From the NCBI RefSeq assembly GCF_038967635.1, contig NZ_CP152413.1, forward strand, positions 5,150,001 through 5,214,000: DNA of 64,000 bases, given 5' to 3'. The DNA comes from Bradyrhizobium sp. B124. Its GTDB lineage: Bacteria; Pseudomonadota; Alphaproteobacteria; Rhizobiales; Xanthobacteraceae. A model generated the notes under the pieces. That model worked only from the letters and a program-made list of their open reading frames with translations, was not told the DNA's origin and ran no database searches. A program made the translations under genes and the position numbers. Numbering within the stretch: the stretch's first letter is position 1; the number at the start of each line of letters is the position of its first letter. Below are positions 17,809 through 26,417 of this stretch, piece after piece.

Positions 17809-19518
17809 TCAGGCCCGCGCCCGGGCCGCGCGCTCTTCCTCGTCGTACAGCTCCTTCTTCGAAAGCTTGCCGACCGCGGTCTTCGGCAGTTCGGCGCGAA
17901 TATCGAGCGCCTGCACCATCTCGTGCTTGCCGAGCTTGTCCTTCAGGAACGCCTGCAGCTCCTCGAGCTTGAACGGCTTGGCATCCGCCTTCAGCTTGAT
18001 GAACGCCTTCGGCGACTGGCCGCGATACTCGTCGCGGATGCCGATCACGGCGACCTCCTCGACCGCCGGATATTTGTAGATCGCCTCTTCGAGGACACGC
18101 GGATACACGTTGAATCCGCTGCACAGGAGCATGTCCTTGGTGCGGTCCACGATGAAGATGAAGCCATCCTCATCCATGTAGCCAACGTCGCCCGTGCGCA
18201 GGTAGCCGTCTGCGGTCGTCACCTCGGCAGTGGCGTCCGGCTTGTTCCAGTAGCCCTTCATGACATTCGGGCCCTTGATGCAGATCTCGCCGCGCTCGCC
18301 GAGCGGAACGTATCCGCTGCTGTCGTCGACGTTGAGGAACTTGATGACGATGCCGGGCATCGGCATGCCGCAGGAGCCGGCCTTGCGCATGGCGCCATGC
18401 TGCGCCGGCGTGTAGGTGCCGCTCGGCGAGGTCTCGGTCATGCCCCAGCCTTCACTCAAATTGCAGCCCGTGATCGAGGCGAATTGCTGCGCCACCTCGA
18501 GCGGCAACGGCGCGCCGCCGGATCCGCAGTATTTCAACGCGCGTAGGCTGTGCTTCGGCGTCTCCGGATGGTTGATCAGCGCGGTGAACATGGTCGGGAC
18601 CCCGCAGAACACGCTGACCGACTTCGTCGAGATTTCCTCGAGTGCCGCTTTCGGATCGAAACGGACGTGCTGGATGATCTCCGCGCCCATCAAGACGCCG
18701 AACAGTACATTCACGGAAAGCGCGTAGATGTGGAACGGTGGCAAGACGGCCAGGAAGCGCTCTTGCCCATCGACCAGCACCGGCGGCGAGCCGGCCGTGG
18801 TCGCCCGGTACTGCTGGCACGCGCTGGTCAGGTTGGCGTGGGTGAGCATCGCCCCCTTGGGCAACCCTGTCGTGCCGCCGGTGTATTGCAGCACGGCGAT
18901 CGTCTCGCGCGGATCATCGATCGGATAGGCCCGGTAGGCTCCATCATTATGGGTCAGCTGGCCGAAGCTGATGTGATGGTCATCCCAGGCGACTTCGCTC
19001 AGCTGCTTGGCCGCCTTCATCTCGTTGACGACGGTGTCGGGGTCGGCCGTGATCTCGCCAAGCGAGCCGACCACCAGCTTCTTCAATCTCGTCTTGCCCA
19101 GCATCGCCGCCATCTGCGGATAGAGCGAAACCATGTCGAGCGTGATCAGGATATCGGTCTTGCTGTCCTCGATCTTGTGTTCGAGCACCATGGCGGCGTC
19201 AAGCGGCGAGTAATTGACCGCCGTGCCGCCTGCCTTGAGGATGCCGAAAAACGAGATGATGTAGTGCGGCGTGTTGGGCAGATAGAGACCGACATGAACG
19301 CCCGGCTTCACGCCGAGGAGCTGCAGGCCCTTGGCCACGCGATCGGTGAGCCGCCCGAGCTCGGCATAGCTGATCCGCTTGCCCATGAAATCGATCGCGG
19401 GACGATCCGGCCATTTGGCGACGGCATCGCCCAATATCTTCTGCACGGGTCCGGCAGCGATCTCGATGTCCCAGCGCACGCCGTCGGGATAGGATCGGAT
19501 CCAGGGCATGTCGTTCAT
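17809..19518 (-). CDS. Long-chain fatty acid-CoA ligase
   Basis: 569 residues, AMP-forming. The ATP motif YTGGTTGLPKGAML is at 212-225, then EGWGMTETSP, TGDVGYMDEDGF and the C-terminal RTKDMLLCSGFNVYPRVLEE; the catalytic Lys is in KTAVGKLSKKEL near the end. It activates fatty acids to acyl-CoA with release of AMP and PPi. It is 31 bases downstream of an SDR gene and upstream of the wax ester synthase gene, so acyl-CoA is probably channelled into neutral lipid. Confidence 0.92.
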   Translation of the reverse strand: MNDMPWIRSYPDGVRWDIEIAAGPVQKILGDAVAKWPDRPAIDFMGKRISYAELGRLTDRVAKGLQLLGVKPGVHVGLYLPNTPHYIISFFGILKAGGTAVNYSPLDAAMVLEHKIEDSKTDILITLDMVSLYPQMAAMLGKTRLKKLVVGSLGEITADPDTVVNEMKAAKQLSEVAWDDHHISFGQLTHNDGAYRAYPIDDPRETIAVLQYTGGTTGLPKGAMLTHANLTSACQQYRATTAGSPPVLVDGQERFLAVLPPFHIYALSVNVLFGVLMGAEIIQHVRFDPKAALEEISTKSVSVFCGVPTMFTALINHPETPKHSLRALKYCGSGGAPLPLEVAQQFASITGCNLSEGWGMTETSPSGTYTPAQHGAMRKAGSCGMPMPGIVIKFLNVDDSSGYVPLGERGEICIKGPNVMKGYWNKPDATAEVTTADGYLRTGDVGYMDEDGFIFIVDRTKDMLLCSGFNVYPRVLEEAIYKYPAVEEVAVIGIRDEYRGQSPKAFIKLKADAKPFKLEELQAFLKDKLGKHEMVQALDIRAELPKTAVGKLSKKELYDEEERAARARA

Positions 19519-19549
19519 GAGATCTCTCTCCCTTCTATGGTCTCTCGGA

Positions 19550-20317
19550 TCAGACGGCGGTCACGCCGCCGTCGACCGCAATGGTCTGGCCGGTGATGAA
19601 TGCACAGGCATCGGAGGCGAGGAGCGCGGCGACGCCCTTGAGGTCTTCGGGGCCGCCCTCGCGATTCATCGGCGCCATATGCGCGGTCGCGCTCTGGTCG
19701 AGCTGCGCGGTCATCTTGGTCGGGAAATAACCCGGCGCGATCGCGTTGACGTTGATGCCGAGCGGCGCCCATTCATTGGCGAGCGTGCGGGTCAGGTTGA
19801 CGACCGCGCCTTTGCTCGTGTTGTAGGCCAGCGTCGGCGTGCCTTCCGGATAGCAGCCGGTGAGGCCCTGGATCGACGCGATGTTGATCACCTTGCCGCT
19901 CCGCCGCGGCACCATGCAGCGGCGGCCGACCTCCTGGGTGGCGATGAAGATCGCGGTTACATTCAGGTTGATCACCTTGTTCCAGCCGTCGAGCGTATGC
20001 TCGATCGTGGCGGCACCCCAGGAAGTCCCGGCATTGTTGACGAGGATGTCGATCGGGCCCAGCGCGGCCACGACCTGCTCGATCATCGGCGCGATTGTCT
20101 CCAGCCTGCCCATGTCGCAAACCACCGGAAGCGCCTCGATGCCAAGCCCTTTGAGGTGAGCAGCTGCGGCATCAAGCTCATCCCGCTTGCGCGCCGTGAT
20201 CGCGACCTTGGCGCCGAGTTCGCCCAACACCTCGGCGATCTGAAGACCGAGACCTCGCGATCCGCCCGTGACGAGCGCGACGCGACCCGTCAAGTCCTGC
20301 AACTTGGCCAGACTCAT
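19550..20317 (-). CDS. Short-chain dehydrogenase/reductase, 3-ketoacyl reductase-like
   Basis: 255 residues. TGGSRGLG cofactor motif near residue 18, NNAGTSWG, Ser in NIASIQG, and YNTSK; the C-terminal ITGQTIAVDGG is typical of classical SDRs such as FabG/gluconate dehydrogenases. It lies 38 bases after the phasin gene and 31 bases before the acyl-CoA ligase gene. A beta-ketoacyl or acetoacetyl-type substrate is the natural guess. Confidence 0.88.
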   Translation of the reverse strand: MSLAKLQDLTGRVALVTGGSRGLGLQIAEVLGELGAKVAITARKRDELDAAAAHLKGLGIEALPVVCDMGRLETIAPMIEQVVAALGPIDILVNNAGTSWGAATIEHTLDGWNKVINLNVTAIFIATQEVGRRCMVPRRSGKVINIASIQGLTGCYPEGTPTLAYNTSKGAVVNLTRTLANEWAPLGINVNAIAPGYFPTKMTAQLDQSATAHMAPMNREGGPEDLKGVAALLASDACAFITGQTIAVDGGVTAV

Positions 20318-20355
20318 GGCTTTCCCCCGATGGTTGGCGCCTCACACGCGCAGCA

Positions 20356-20784
20356 CTACTTCGGCTGCAACAGCTTCTGAAGGTTCGTAAGGTTCTCCTG
20401 CATGACCATCCAGGCGTTGTTGCGCGCCTGCGCCTCCAGCTGCGACAGCTCGCGGAAATCCGCGACCGCCTTCTCGACCTGCTGCCTGGCGGTCTCCGTC
20501 TGCTTCGTCATGGCTTCACCGCTTGCGAAGCCCTTCATCGCCGCCTGCCACTGCGCGAGCGTCTCCTGCAGGATCTCGTTGCGCCGGCTGACCAGCGCCT
20601 GGATGCCTTCGTAGGCCTGCCGGTTCGCCTCCACCAACGCTTCCATGTCCTTGCGCTGCCACTCGACCAACGCGGCCATATCGAACCCGGGCAGCGCGAA
20701 CTTCTCGGCCATTTTCTTCAGATCCCCGAGCCACGGCATCGCGCCCGTGCCACCTGCGTCGGATTGCCTGTCATCGGTCCCCAT
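20356..20784 (-). CDS. Phasin-family granule protein
   Basis: 142 residues with a strong AAGGAGGACG ribosome site. The central part (VEANRQAYEGIQALVSRRN, then EILQETLAQWQAAMKGFASG) and the KQTETARQQVEKAVADFREL segment are typical of phasins, amphipathic helical proteins that coat polyhydroxyalkanoate granules. It shares an operon with a wax ester/DGAT synthase, so it may coat lipid droplets or mixed inclusions. No PHA synthase gene is seen in the window. Confidence 0.85.
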   Translation of the reverse strand: MGTDDRQSDAGGTGAMPWLGDLKKMAEKFALPGFDMAALVEWQRKDMEALVEANRQAYEGIQALVSRRNEILQETLAQWQAAMKGFASGEAMTKQTETARQQVEKAVADFRELSQLEAQARNNAWMVMQENLTNLQKLLQPK

Positions 20785-20844
20785 CGACGTCCTCCTTCTG
20801 GTGTTTGGCTAGCGGCGGCGAAACGCCGACCCGTGGGCTGCGCG

Positions 20845-21654
20845 TCAGGCCGTCGGCCAGCGCGACCGAAACAGGGCGACGCTGTCATCGGCCCGATCCG
20901 GATCGGGGTAGACCATGCCGCGGAGACCGCTGCGGTCGAATGGCGACCATTCTTCCTCCCCGAGCGCGAGGCGGTCCGCGATCGCATAGAGCGCGGCCGG
21001 ATTGTGTCCGAGCCCGCAATGACTGCCTTCGACCTCGATGTTCTGCGTCCGGTCGGCATGCTGCTCGCGGCAACCCCACCACGAGACGATGCCGTCGGTG
21101 CGTGAGTAGATCGCCGTGCTCGGTACCGGCGGCGGCAACTTCATCATGTCCCTGTCGGGCCAGTCATCGACCTGGCGCTCGCTCAGGATCTCGTAGAGAC
21201 GCCAGGCATTGCTTGCCTTCGGCTCGTTGGCGAACGGGCTGCCGAGCGTGATCACCTGGCGGACCAGATCGGGTGCGCGCCGTGCAATCTCGCGGGCAAA
21301 GACGCCGCCAAGGCTCCAGCCGATCAGGCTGACCTTGCGCTTGTATCGCTCGGCGAGCTCGGCCAGCCTTGCGTCCATGGCGGCCTCGACACCGGGACGC
21401 GGTCCGCGATTGGGTCCAAGCTTCCAGCCATGTACCGCGTAGCCTTGCGCCTTCAGGTAGGCGCGCAACGGTCGCGTCGAGATATCGCTGGCCGAGAGCC
21501 CCGGCAATACGAGGACCGGATGTCCGTCGCCGCGCGGCGCGCGGCGAAGCAGCGGGTAGCTTGCGAAGAACGCCTGCAGCTCCCATATCCCACGCACCTC
21601 GAGCGCGAGCAGCAATTGCGACGGCGGCGCAGAGCGGTCGACGACCGTTTTCAT
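20845..21654 (-). CDS. Alpha/beta hydrolase (esterase/lipase), copy 2
   Basis: 269 residues; nucleophile elbow GWSLGG, preceding VLVLPGLSASD, and VEGSHCGLGHNP with the likely catalytic His. Clear paralogue of the esterase at 12.0-12.8 kb. It is the first gene of the phasin/SDR/ligase/acyltransferase series, with a GGGAGGGG ribosome site; the shared 36-bp promoter box lies 158 bases upstream, inside the end of the neighbouring AraC gene. A role in mobilising or remodelling storage ester is inferred from position. Confidence 0.86.
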   Translation of the reverse strand: MKTVVDRSAPPSQLLLALEVRGIWELQAFFASYPLLRRAPRGDGHPVLVLPGLSASDISTRPLRAYLKAQGYAVHGWKLGPNRGPRPGVEAAMDARLAELAERYKRKVSLIGWSLGGVFAREIARRAPDLVRQVITLGSPFANEPKASNAWRLYEILSERQVDDWPDRDMMKLPPPVPSTAIYSRTDGIVSWWGCREQHADRTQNIEVEGSHCGLGHNPAALYAIADRLALGEEEWSPFDRSGLRGMVYPDPDRADDSVALFRSRWPTA

Positions 21655-21811
21655 GTCAGAATGTCCCCTCCCGGATCACGCAGCGCGTCCCGCACGACCC
21701 GACATTGTATGATGGCTGCCTCGCTTCGCGACCGGCTCCGTGCGGACCCGGTCGCGCAACCGCGCATCCTCTTGGTCTCAAAACGCTATCGAGCAGGTCA
21801 GACCCGTAAAA

Positions 21812-21847
21812 GGTGCAATTGGCCCGCTTGACCGGTTAGTTTGGGAC
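21812..21847 (-). promoter_or_regulatory. 36-bp conserved box, copy d (lipid operon promoter)
   Basis: On the minus strand it begins GTCCCAAACTAA (21847 downward) and ends GCCAATTGCACC at 21812. It is followed by TT and an ATAGCG hexamer at 21789-21784, the -10 position seen in the other copies. It overlaps the last codons of the AraC gene and faces the esterase/phasin/ligase/acyltransferase operon. Confidence 0.6.
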
Positions 21848-22918
21848 ATCCGCCAATAAATCTTGCGCCCCTGCTACCATGCGCGATGCCCGGCGATCTC
21901 GAAAGTCCGAAGGGCTCTTGCCGGTCCAGCGGACAAAAGCGTGGCGGAAGTTGGCCGCGTCGCTGTAGTCGAGCCGCGCGGCGATCTCGTCATTGGTCAT
22001 TTGCGTGTTGCGCAGATAGCCGACGGCGAGCTGCATACGGACCTCGGAGACGATCTGCCGGTAGGTTTTCCGCTGCAGCTGTAGCCTGCGGCGGAACGTC
22101 CGCGGATGAATCGCAAGCTCCGCCGCCATTGTCTCGATGCTCGGGAAGCGGCCGGGATGCTCGACGAGCCGTCGCCGGATGTCGGCGGCGAGGCCATCGT
22201 CCCGCGCGACATGATCGAAAAGCTGATCATAGAATCGGCCTGCCATCGCCCTGGTCATCTCGTCGGGGCAGACCGCCGGACGGTCGATCCAGGCTGCGTC
22301 GAATTCCAGCGCGTTCTTGCACTGATCGAACTCGACCGGACACTGGAAGATGCGATCGTAGGTCCCGGCATGCGGCGGCGGCGCATAGGCCGCGCTCAGC
22401 TTCGAGAAACGGAACGAGCCGCCATAGACGTCACGGCTCAGCGTCTGATAGGTCGCAAAGGCGAATTCAAGCGCGAACCGATAGACGTCATCGGCCGGAT
22501 CGCGTGAGAGCAGAGGCTCGAGCAGACAGCTCACCGTATCGTCCTTGCGGGCAAGGTCGATGTCGGCGACCGTTCCGAGGATGCGACCATATTTGGCCGC
22601 GAAGTCGATGACTTCGGCTCGGGTCCGGCTGCTCAACATGGCATAGCCATACATGCCGTAAGCCATGACATGCATTCGTTCTCCGGCGCGAAACGCGACC
22701 GACGGATCCCGCGACAGCCGCATCGCATTGCGAAAGACCGTCGCGACCTGCCGATAGGAGACGCGTACCGACGAATCCCTCAGGTCGGCACTCGTCAAAT
22801 TGGTCCCGCCGAGCGCGCGTGACGCGGAGATCCCGTCCTCGGCCAGGACGTCCACCACCGCAGCGATTCGCTGCGGCGAATAGAGACACTGCAGGAGATT
22901 TGGTGACGGGTGATACAC
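21836..22918 (-). CDS. AraC-family regulator with arabinose-binding-like N-terminal domain, paralogue 1
   Basis: 360 residues from a GTG at 22918 preceded by GAGGAAG; the frame is open further upstream but that part covers the promoter box. Residues 15-200 match the regulator domain with RVSYRQVATVFRNAMRLSRD and RMHVMAYGMYGYAMLSS, shared with two other genes nearby. The C-terminal 100 residues hold two helix-turn-helices (SIETMAAELAIHPRTFRRRL and NDEIAARLDYSDAANFRHAF). It lies between the lipid operon and its close paralogue. It is the best candidate, with its paralogues, for binding the 36-bp box. Confidence 0.88.
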   Translation of the reverse strand: MYHPSPNLLQCLYSPQRIAAVVDVLAEDGISASRALGGTNLTSADLRDSSVRVSYRQVATVFRNAMRLSRDPSVAFRAGERMHVMAYGMYGYAMLSSRTRAEVIDFAAKYGRILGTVADIDLARKDDTVSCLLEPLLSRDPADDVYRFALEFAFATYQTLSRDVYGGSFRFSKLSAAYAPPPHAGTYDRIFQCPVEFDQCKNALEFDAAWIDRPAVCPDEMTRAMAGRFYDQLFDHVARDDGLAADIRRRLVEHPGRFPSIETMAAELAIHPRTFRRRLQLQRKTYRQIVSEVRMQLAVGYLRNTQMTNDEIAARLDYSDAANFRHAFVRWTGKSPSDFRDRRASRMVAGAQDLLADVPN

Positions 22919-22996
22919 GAGCTTCCTCGTCCGCCTTGCGCGCCCGTTTCCGGTCCCGCAATCCGGGAGGGTAGTAAGCCGGACCAGGCAACGGAA

Positions 22997-23032
22997 GGTT
23001 CGATTGGTCGCGTTTGGGGGTGAGTTCCGGAC
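22997..23032 (-). promoter_or_regulatory. 36-bp conserved box, copy a (AraC paralogue 1 promoter)
   Basis: On the minus strand it starts GTCCGGAACTCA at 23032 and ends ACCAATCGAACC at 22997, followed by TTCC and a TTACTA stretch about 20 bases on. The GTG start of AraC paralogue 1 is 79 bases downstream, consistent with autoregulation. Confidence 0.6.
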
Positions 23033-23040
23033 AAGACCGG

Positions 23041-23072
23041 CCAAAAGAAAGACCGCCGAGGGAGGGCGGTCC
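23041..23072 (-). terminator. Rho-independent terminator
   Basis: On the minus strand GGACCGCC, a CTCCCTC loop and GGCGGTC are followed at once by TTTCTTTT (23050-23043). This is the most canonical terminator in the window. It would end transcripts from AraC paralogue 2, or from the box-b promoter only about 40 bases upstream of the stem. Confidence 0.75.
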
Positions 23073-23111
23073 AGGTTGGGAGAACGCGATCGCGATCGCG
23101 AGCGCAACCAC
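23042..23111 (-). ncRNA. Candidate small RNA between box-b promoter and terminator
   Basis: A promoter-like unit (36-bp box b, TT, and TAAGCT at 23124-23119) predicts a start near 23111. A canonical terminator ends at about 23042, giving a transcript of about 70 bases. It contains an alternating GCGATC stretch (23084-23100) and the terminator hairpin. No good ribosome site with an open frame fits after the predicted start. The call is entirely from layout; an alternative is that box b is a decayed duplicate and the terminator serves AraC paralogue 2. Confidence 0.3.
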
Positions 23112-23146
23112 GGCGCCGAGCTTACGCACGCTTCGGCTGCGCAAAA

Positions 23147-23182
23147 GGTTCGATTGAACCAATTTGCCGGTGAACTACGGAC
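23147..23182 (-). promoter_or_regulatory. 36-bp conserved box, copy b
   Basis: On the minus strand GTCCGTAGTTCA (from 23182) to TTCAATCGAACC (23147), followed by TTTT and TAAGCT at 23124-23119. It sits just after the end of AraC paralogue 2 and points to a terminator, not directly to a protein gene. Confidence 0.55.
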
Positions 23183-23217
23183 AGAGCCGGCGAAGCGCCG
23201 CTTGGATATCTCGGGGT

Positions 23218-24282
23218 CTAAAGACCCTCGTCGCCCCGGAACTCGGATGGATTCCTGCCGGTCCAGCGCGAAAAGGCGTGACGGAAGTTGGCCGCGTCGC
23301 TGTAGCCGAGGCGGCTCGCGATCTCCTCATTGGTCATGCGCGTCTTGCGCAGATACTCGATCGCGAGCCGCATGCGCACCTCCGCAAGCAGGCCGCGATA
23401 TGAGGTTCCCTCCGCCTCGAGCCTGCGCCGCAGCGCGCGGGGATAGATGTCGAGCTGCTCGGCGATCGCCTCGATACTTGGATAACTGCCGGGCTGCTCG
23501 ATCAGTATCCGGCGGATATCGGCAGCAACGCCGCCGGCGCGGTTCACCTCGCCGAGGATCTCCTCGCACATCTCCCGCGCCATGGCGTGGGTACGCGGAT
23601 TTGCCAGCGCCCGCGGGCCGTCATTGCGTACGTATTCGTATCCACAATGATGCTGATTGAACAGCACCGGGCATCCGAAAAGATCACGATACGCCGCTGT
23701 GGATGGCGGCGGTGCATAGTCGAGCAGCACGCGCGAGAACCCGAAGCCCTGACCGGAGCGGTCGCGAATGGTCGTCAGATGCGCGGCCAGTGCGAACTCC
23801 ACCGCGAAGCGATGCACACTCTCGGTCGGATTCGGCCAGTGCATGGGCTGGAATGTCGCCACCACCGTCTCACCATCATAAGAGAGGCCGAAATCGCAGA
23901 ACGGGCCCACCACGCGGATGTATCGCGCTGCGAAGTCGCGGGCCTCCGCATGCGTTGCACTGCTCAGCAGCGCGTATCCGTACATGCCATAGGCGGTAAC
24001 ATGCATTCGCGCTCCGGAGCGCAGCGCGATGGCGGGGTCCCTTGCCAGCCGCAGCGCATTGCGGATCACCGTGTCGAGCTGCCGATAGGATATTCGCGTC
24101 GTGTGGGACTCGAGCTGGCCGATCACAAGCCCGGTGCCATCGAGAACCTCAGATGGATCAATGCCCTGCTCGCGAAGCTCGGCCGCGATGGCCGCGATCG
24201 AATGCGGCGGGAATATTCGCTGCGCGAAGCTGGGCAGCATTCGGCTCGGCGATTGGCTTGCGTGCGAATCTTGCCTAGTCAT
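23218..24282 (-). CDS. AraC-family regulator, paralogue 2
   Basis: 354 residues from the ATG at 24282, with GAGGGACA upstream; the much longer open frame before it is non-coding. N-terminal domain with RISYRQLDTVIRNALRLARD and RMHVTAYGMYGYALLSS; C-terminal DNA-binding domain with EEIASRLGYSDAANFRHAFS. It is nearly head-to-tail with paralogue 1 and divergent from the acetoacetate decarboxylase operon, whose promoter carries the 36-bp box. Confidence 0.88.
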   Translation of the reverse strand: MTRQDSHASQSPSRMLPSFAQRIFPPHSIAAIAAELREQGIDPSEVLDGTGLVIGQLESHTTRISYRQLDTVIRNALRLARDPAIALRSGARMHVTAYGMYGYALLSSATHAEARDFAARYIRVVGPFCDFGLSYDGETVVATFQPMHWPNPTESVHRFAVEFALAAHLTTIRDRSGQGFGFSRVLLDYAPPPSTAAYRDLFGCPVLFNQHHCGYEYVRNDGPRALANPRTHAMAREMCEEILGEVNRAGGVAADIRRILIEQPGSYPSIEAIAEQLDIYPRALRRRLEAEGTSYRGLLAEVRMRLAIEYLRKTRMTNEEIASRLGYSDAANFRHAFSRWTGRNPSEFRGDEGL

Positions 24283-24410
24283 TCCGATCGCATGTCCCTC
24301 GCATTCCGCGCGTTTCCGCTCCACGATTGATCTACCGCTCCAAACGTAAGCCCGATCACGCAGGCGACGCAATGATCGGGTACCCGCGCGCTGCACGCGC
24401 CGCATTCCGC

Positions 24411-24446
24411 GTCCGGAAGTCACCCGGTCGGCGGTCCAATCGCACC
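24411..24446 (+). promoter_or_regulatory. 36-bp conserved box, copy c (acetoacetate decarboxylase operon promoter)
   Basis: Runs GTCCGGAAGTCA to TCCAATCGCACC, then TTTC and TAGGCT at 24469-24474, the same spacing as copies b and e. The decarboxylase ATG is 107 bases further on. Box and -10-like hexamer together look like an activator-dependent promoter. Confidence 0.65.
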
Positions 24447-24553
24447 TTTCTCCGCCTCGCGAGATCGCTAGGCTCACGATGCCTTGCTCGACAACCGGCA
24501 CCCAGCCGGAGGGCCCACACGGACCGCGGCAAGCGCGATCAAGGGAGGAGCGG

Positions 24554-25312
24554 ATGCGACGGGAGGACATTCTCAAGCAGCTGACGACGCCAATCGGCGC
24601 CCCGGCATTTCCCCGCGGACCGTTTCGCTTCACCAACCGCGAATACCTCAACATCCTGTATCGCACCGACATCGAGGCGTTGCGCGCTGTCGTTCCCGAG
24701 CCGCTGGAGATCGACGATCCGCTGGTCCGCTGGGAGATCATGCGGATGCCCGACACCTCCGGTCTCGGCGACTACACCGAATGCGGCCAGGCCGTCCAGG
24801 TGCGCTTTGGCGACGAAAAGGGTGAGTACCTGCACGCGATGTACCTCGATAGCCTGCCGGCGCTGGCGTCCGGCCGCGAAATCAGCGGCTATCCCAAGGT
24901 GATCGGCAAGCCAAAGCTCTATGTCGATTCCGATACACTGGTCGGCACAATGGATTATGGCAGCCTGCGCGTGGCCACTGCGACGATGGGTTACAAGCAC
25001 CGCGCGCTGGACCTCGAAAAGGCAAAGGCCGAGATCTGCGTACCGACCTTCATGCTGAAGATCCTGTGGACCTATGACAGTCCGAAGCCGGCGGGCGAGC
25101 CGCGCATCTGCGAGCTGCTGCGCTCCGAGATCACCGACATCACCGTCAAGGGCGCCTGGACCGGCCCGGCCCGGCTGGAGCTGTTCGCCCACGCGTTAGC
25201 CCCGATGGCCGATTTTCCGGTGCGCAAGATCGTCGCGTGCAGCCACATTATGACCGACTTGACGCTGTCCCGCGCCAAGCGCTGCCACAACTATCTCGAT
25301 CAGCCGCGGTAA
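24554..25312 (+). CDS. Acetoacetate decarboxylase-family protein
   Basis: 252 residues from the ATG at 24554, preceded by AAGGGAGGAGCGG. The active-site region ALASGREISGYPKVIGKPKL carries the YPK lysine expected to form the Schiff base and the preceding Glu. Classical members decarboxylate acetoacetate to acetone; the wider family includes other beta-keto acid and Schiff-base enzymes. It heads a three-gene plus-strand operon with a 3-hydroxyacyl-CoA dehydrogenase and a family III CoA-transferase, which could produce acetoacetate from 3-hydroxybutyryl-CoA. Confidence 0.85.
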   Translation: MRREDILKQLTTPIGAPAFPRGPFRFTNREYLNILYRTDIEALRAVVPEPLEIDDPLVRWEIMRMPDTSGLGDYTECGQAVQVRFGDEKGEYLHAMYLDSLPALASGREISGYPKVIGKPKLYVDSDTLVGTMDYGSLRVATATMGYKHRALDLEKAKAEICVPTFMLKILWTYDSPKPAGEPRICELLRSEITDITVKGAWTGPARLELFAHALAPMADFPVRKIVACSHIMTDLTLSRAKRCHNYLDQPR

Positions 25313-25333
25313 GCGGACACGTCGGAGCAAGCC

Positions 25334-26308
25334 ATGCCATCATCCGCAGATCCCGCCGCGGCGCTCAACCGCTATCGCAATGTGTGCGTCATCGGGGCCG
25401 GAATCATCGGCTCCTCCTGGGCAGCGCTGTTTCTCGCGCACGGGCTCAATGTCGTGATCAACGATCCGCAGCCCGGCATCGAGGCCACAACCAAGGACGC
25501 CCTGATCAAGATCGCGCCGACACTGCTGAAGCTCGGCCTGCCGCACGAGGGGTTGGAGCGCAACCTGCGCTTCGAGCCGGATCTCGCGCGCGCGGTCGCC
25601 GGCGCCGACCTCGTTCAGGAGAACGGCCCGGAGAAAACCGAATGGAAACAGCAGCTCTGGGCACGGATCGAGGCAGCGGTGCCGAGGCATGCGTTGCTGC
25701 TGTCCTCGAGCTCGGCGCGGCCGGCCACCGAGCAGGCGCGGGAGATGAAGGATGCCAGCCGGCTGCTCGTCGGCCATCCCTTCAATCCGCCGCATCTGAT
25801 CCCGCTGGTCGAGGTCGTTCCCGGCGAGCAAACCGATCCGCAGGCGACCGCCGACGCCGTGGCGTTCTACGAGGCGCTCGGCAAGGTACCGCGCGTGCTC
25901 AAAAAGGAGATTCAGGGCTTTGTCGCCAACCGGCTGCAGCGCGCGATCATGCGCGAGGCCTGCTATCTCGTGCAGGAAGGCGTCGTGACGGTCGACGAGC
26001 TGGACGACATCGTCACCAGCTCGATCGGGTTGCGCTGGGCCGTGAACGGGCCGTTCAGCTCGTTCCACATGGGCGGCGGACCGAAGGGACTCGAATCGTT
26101 CTTCCAGCACCTCGGCAAGAACATGGCCGCGTCGTTCAAGATGATTCCGCAGGTCGATCTCGACGATGCGCTACAGCGCAGGATCATCGATCAGGCTGCG
26201 GCATCGTTCGGCCGGACACCGATCCCGCGGATGGAACGCGAACGCGACGACACGCAGGTGGCGCTGTTGCACGTGCTGGCGGCACGCAACGGCAGGGATC
26301 GCACGTAG
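25334..26308 (+). CDS. 3-hydroxyacyl-CoA dehydrogenase-family protein
   Basis: 324 residues. NAD motif GAGIIGSSWAALF at about 20-32, substrate/catalytic region GHPFNPPHLIPLVEVVPG and GFVANRLQRAIMREA. This architecture covers 3-hydroxybutyryl-CoA dehydrogenases, L-carnitine dehydrogenase and the lambda-crystallin/gulonate dehydrogenase group; SSSSARPATEQ and the single C-terminal domain resemble the latter two as much as the former. It starts 21 bases after the decarboxylase gene. A longer overlapping frame in this region is a shadow. Confidence 0.85.
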   Translation: MPSSADPAAALNRYRNVCVIGAGIIGSSWAALFLAHGLNVVINDPQPGIEATTKDALIKIAPTLLKLGLPHEGLERNLRFEPDLARAVAGADLVQENGPEKTEWKQQLWARIEAAVPRHALLLSSSSARPATEQAREMKDASRLLVGHPFNPPHLIPLVEVVPGEQTDPQATADAVAFYEALGKVPRVLKKEIQGFVANRLQRAIMREACYLVQEGVVTVDELDDIVTSSIGLRWAVNGPFSSFHMGGGPKGLESFFQHLGKNMAASFKMIPQVDLDDALQRRIIDQAAASFGRTPIPRMERERDDTQVALLHVLAARNGRDRT

Positions 26309-26417
26309 TCGGCTCGCCCTCAAGGCTGCGCGCGCTCGCAGACACAGGCGGTCGCCATCTTTCGGAATCCAGACGCGCCTGGGGTGATCCTCGGGCATCA
26401 AGCGGAGACGGACGCTC

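Noticed and set aside
23084..23104. GCGATCGCGATCGCG run as a possible repeat array or origin element
   Set aside because: Only about three units; no further copies or associated features.
22919..23107. N-terminal extension of AraC paralogue 1
   Set aside because: It would be translated from within the promoter box and terminator; the GTG at 22918 has a good ribosome site and aligns with the paralogues.
23084..23162. Short frame with a signal-peptide-like run (VRKLGAVVALAIAIAF)
   Set aside because: The hydrophobic run comes from repeated GCGATC, and the start codon would fall on the predicted -10 element.
24283..24756. Long N-terminal extension of AraC paralogue 2
   Set aside because: It covers the opposite-strand promoter box and decarboxylase start and has no similarity to the paralogues; the ATG at 24282 aligns with them.
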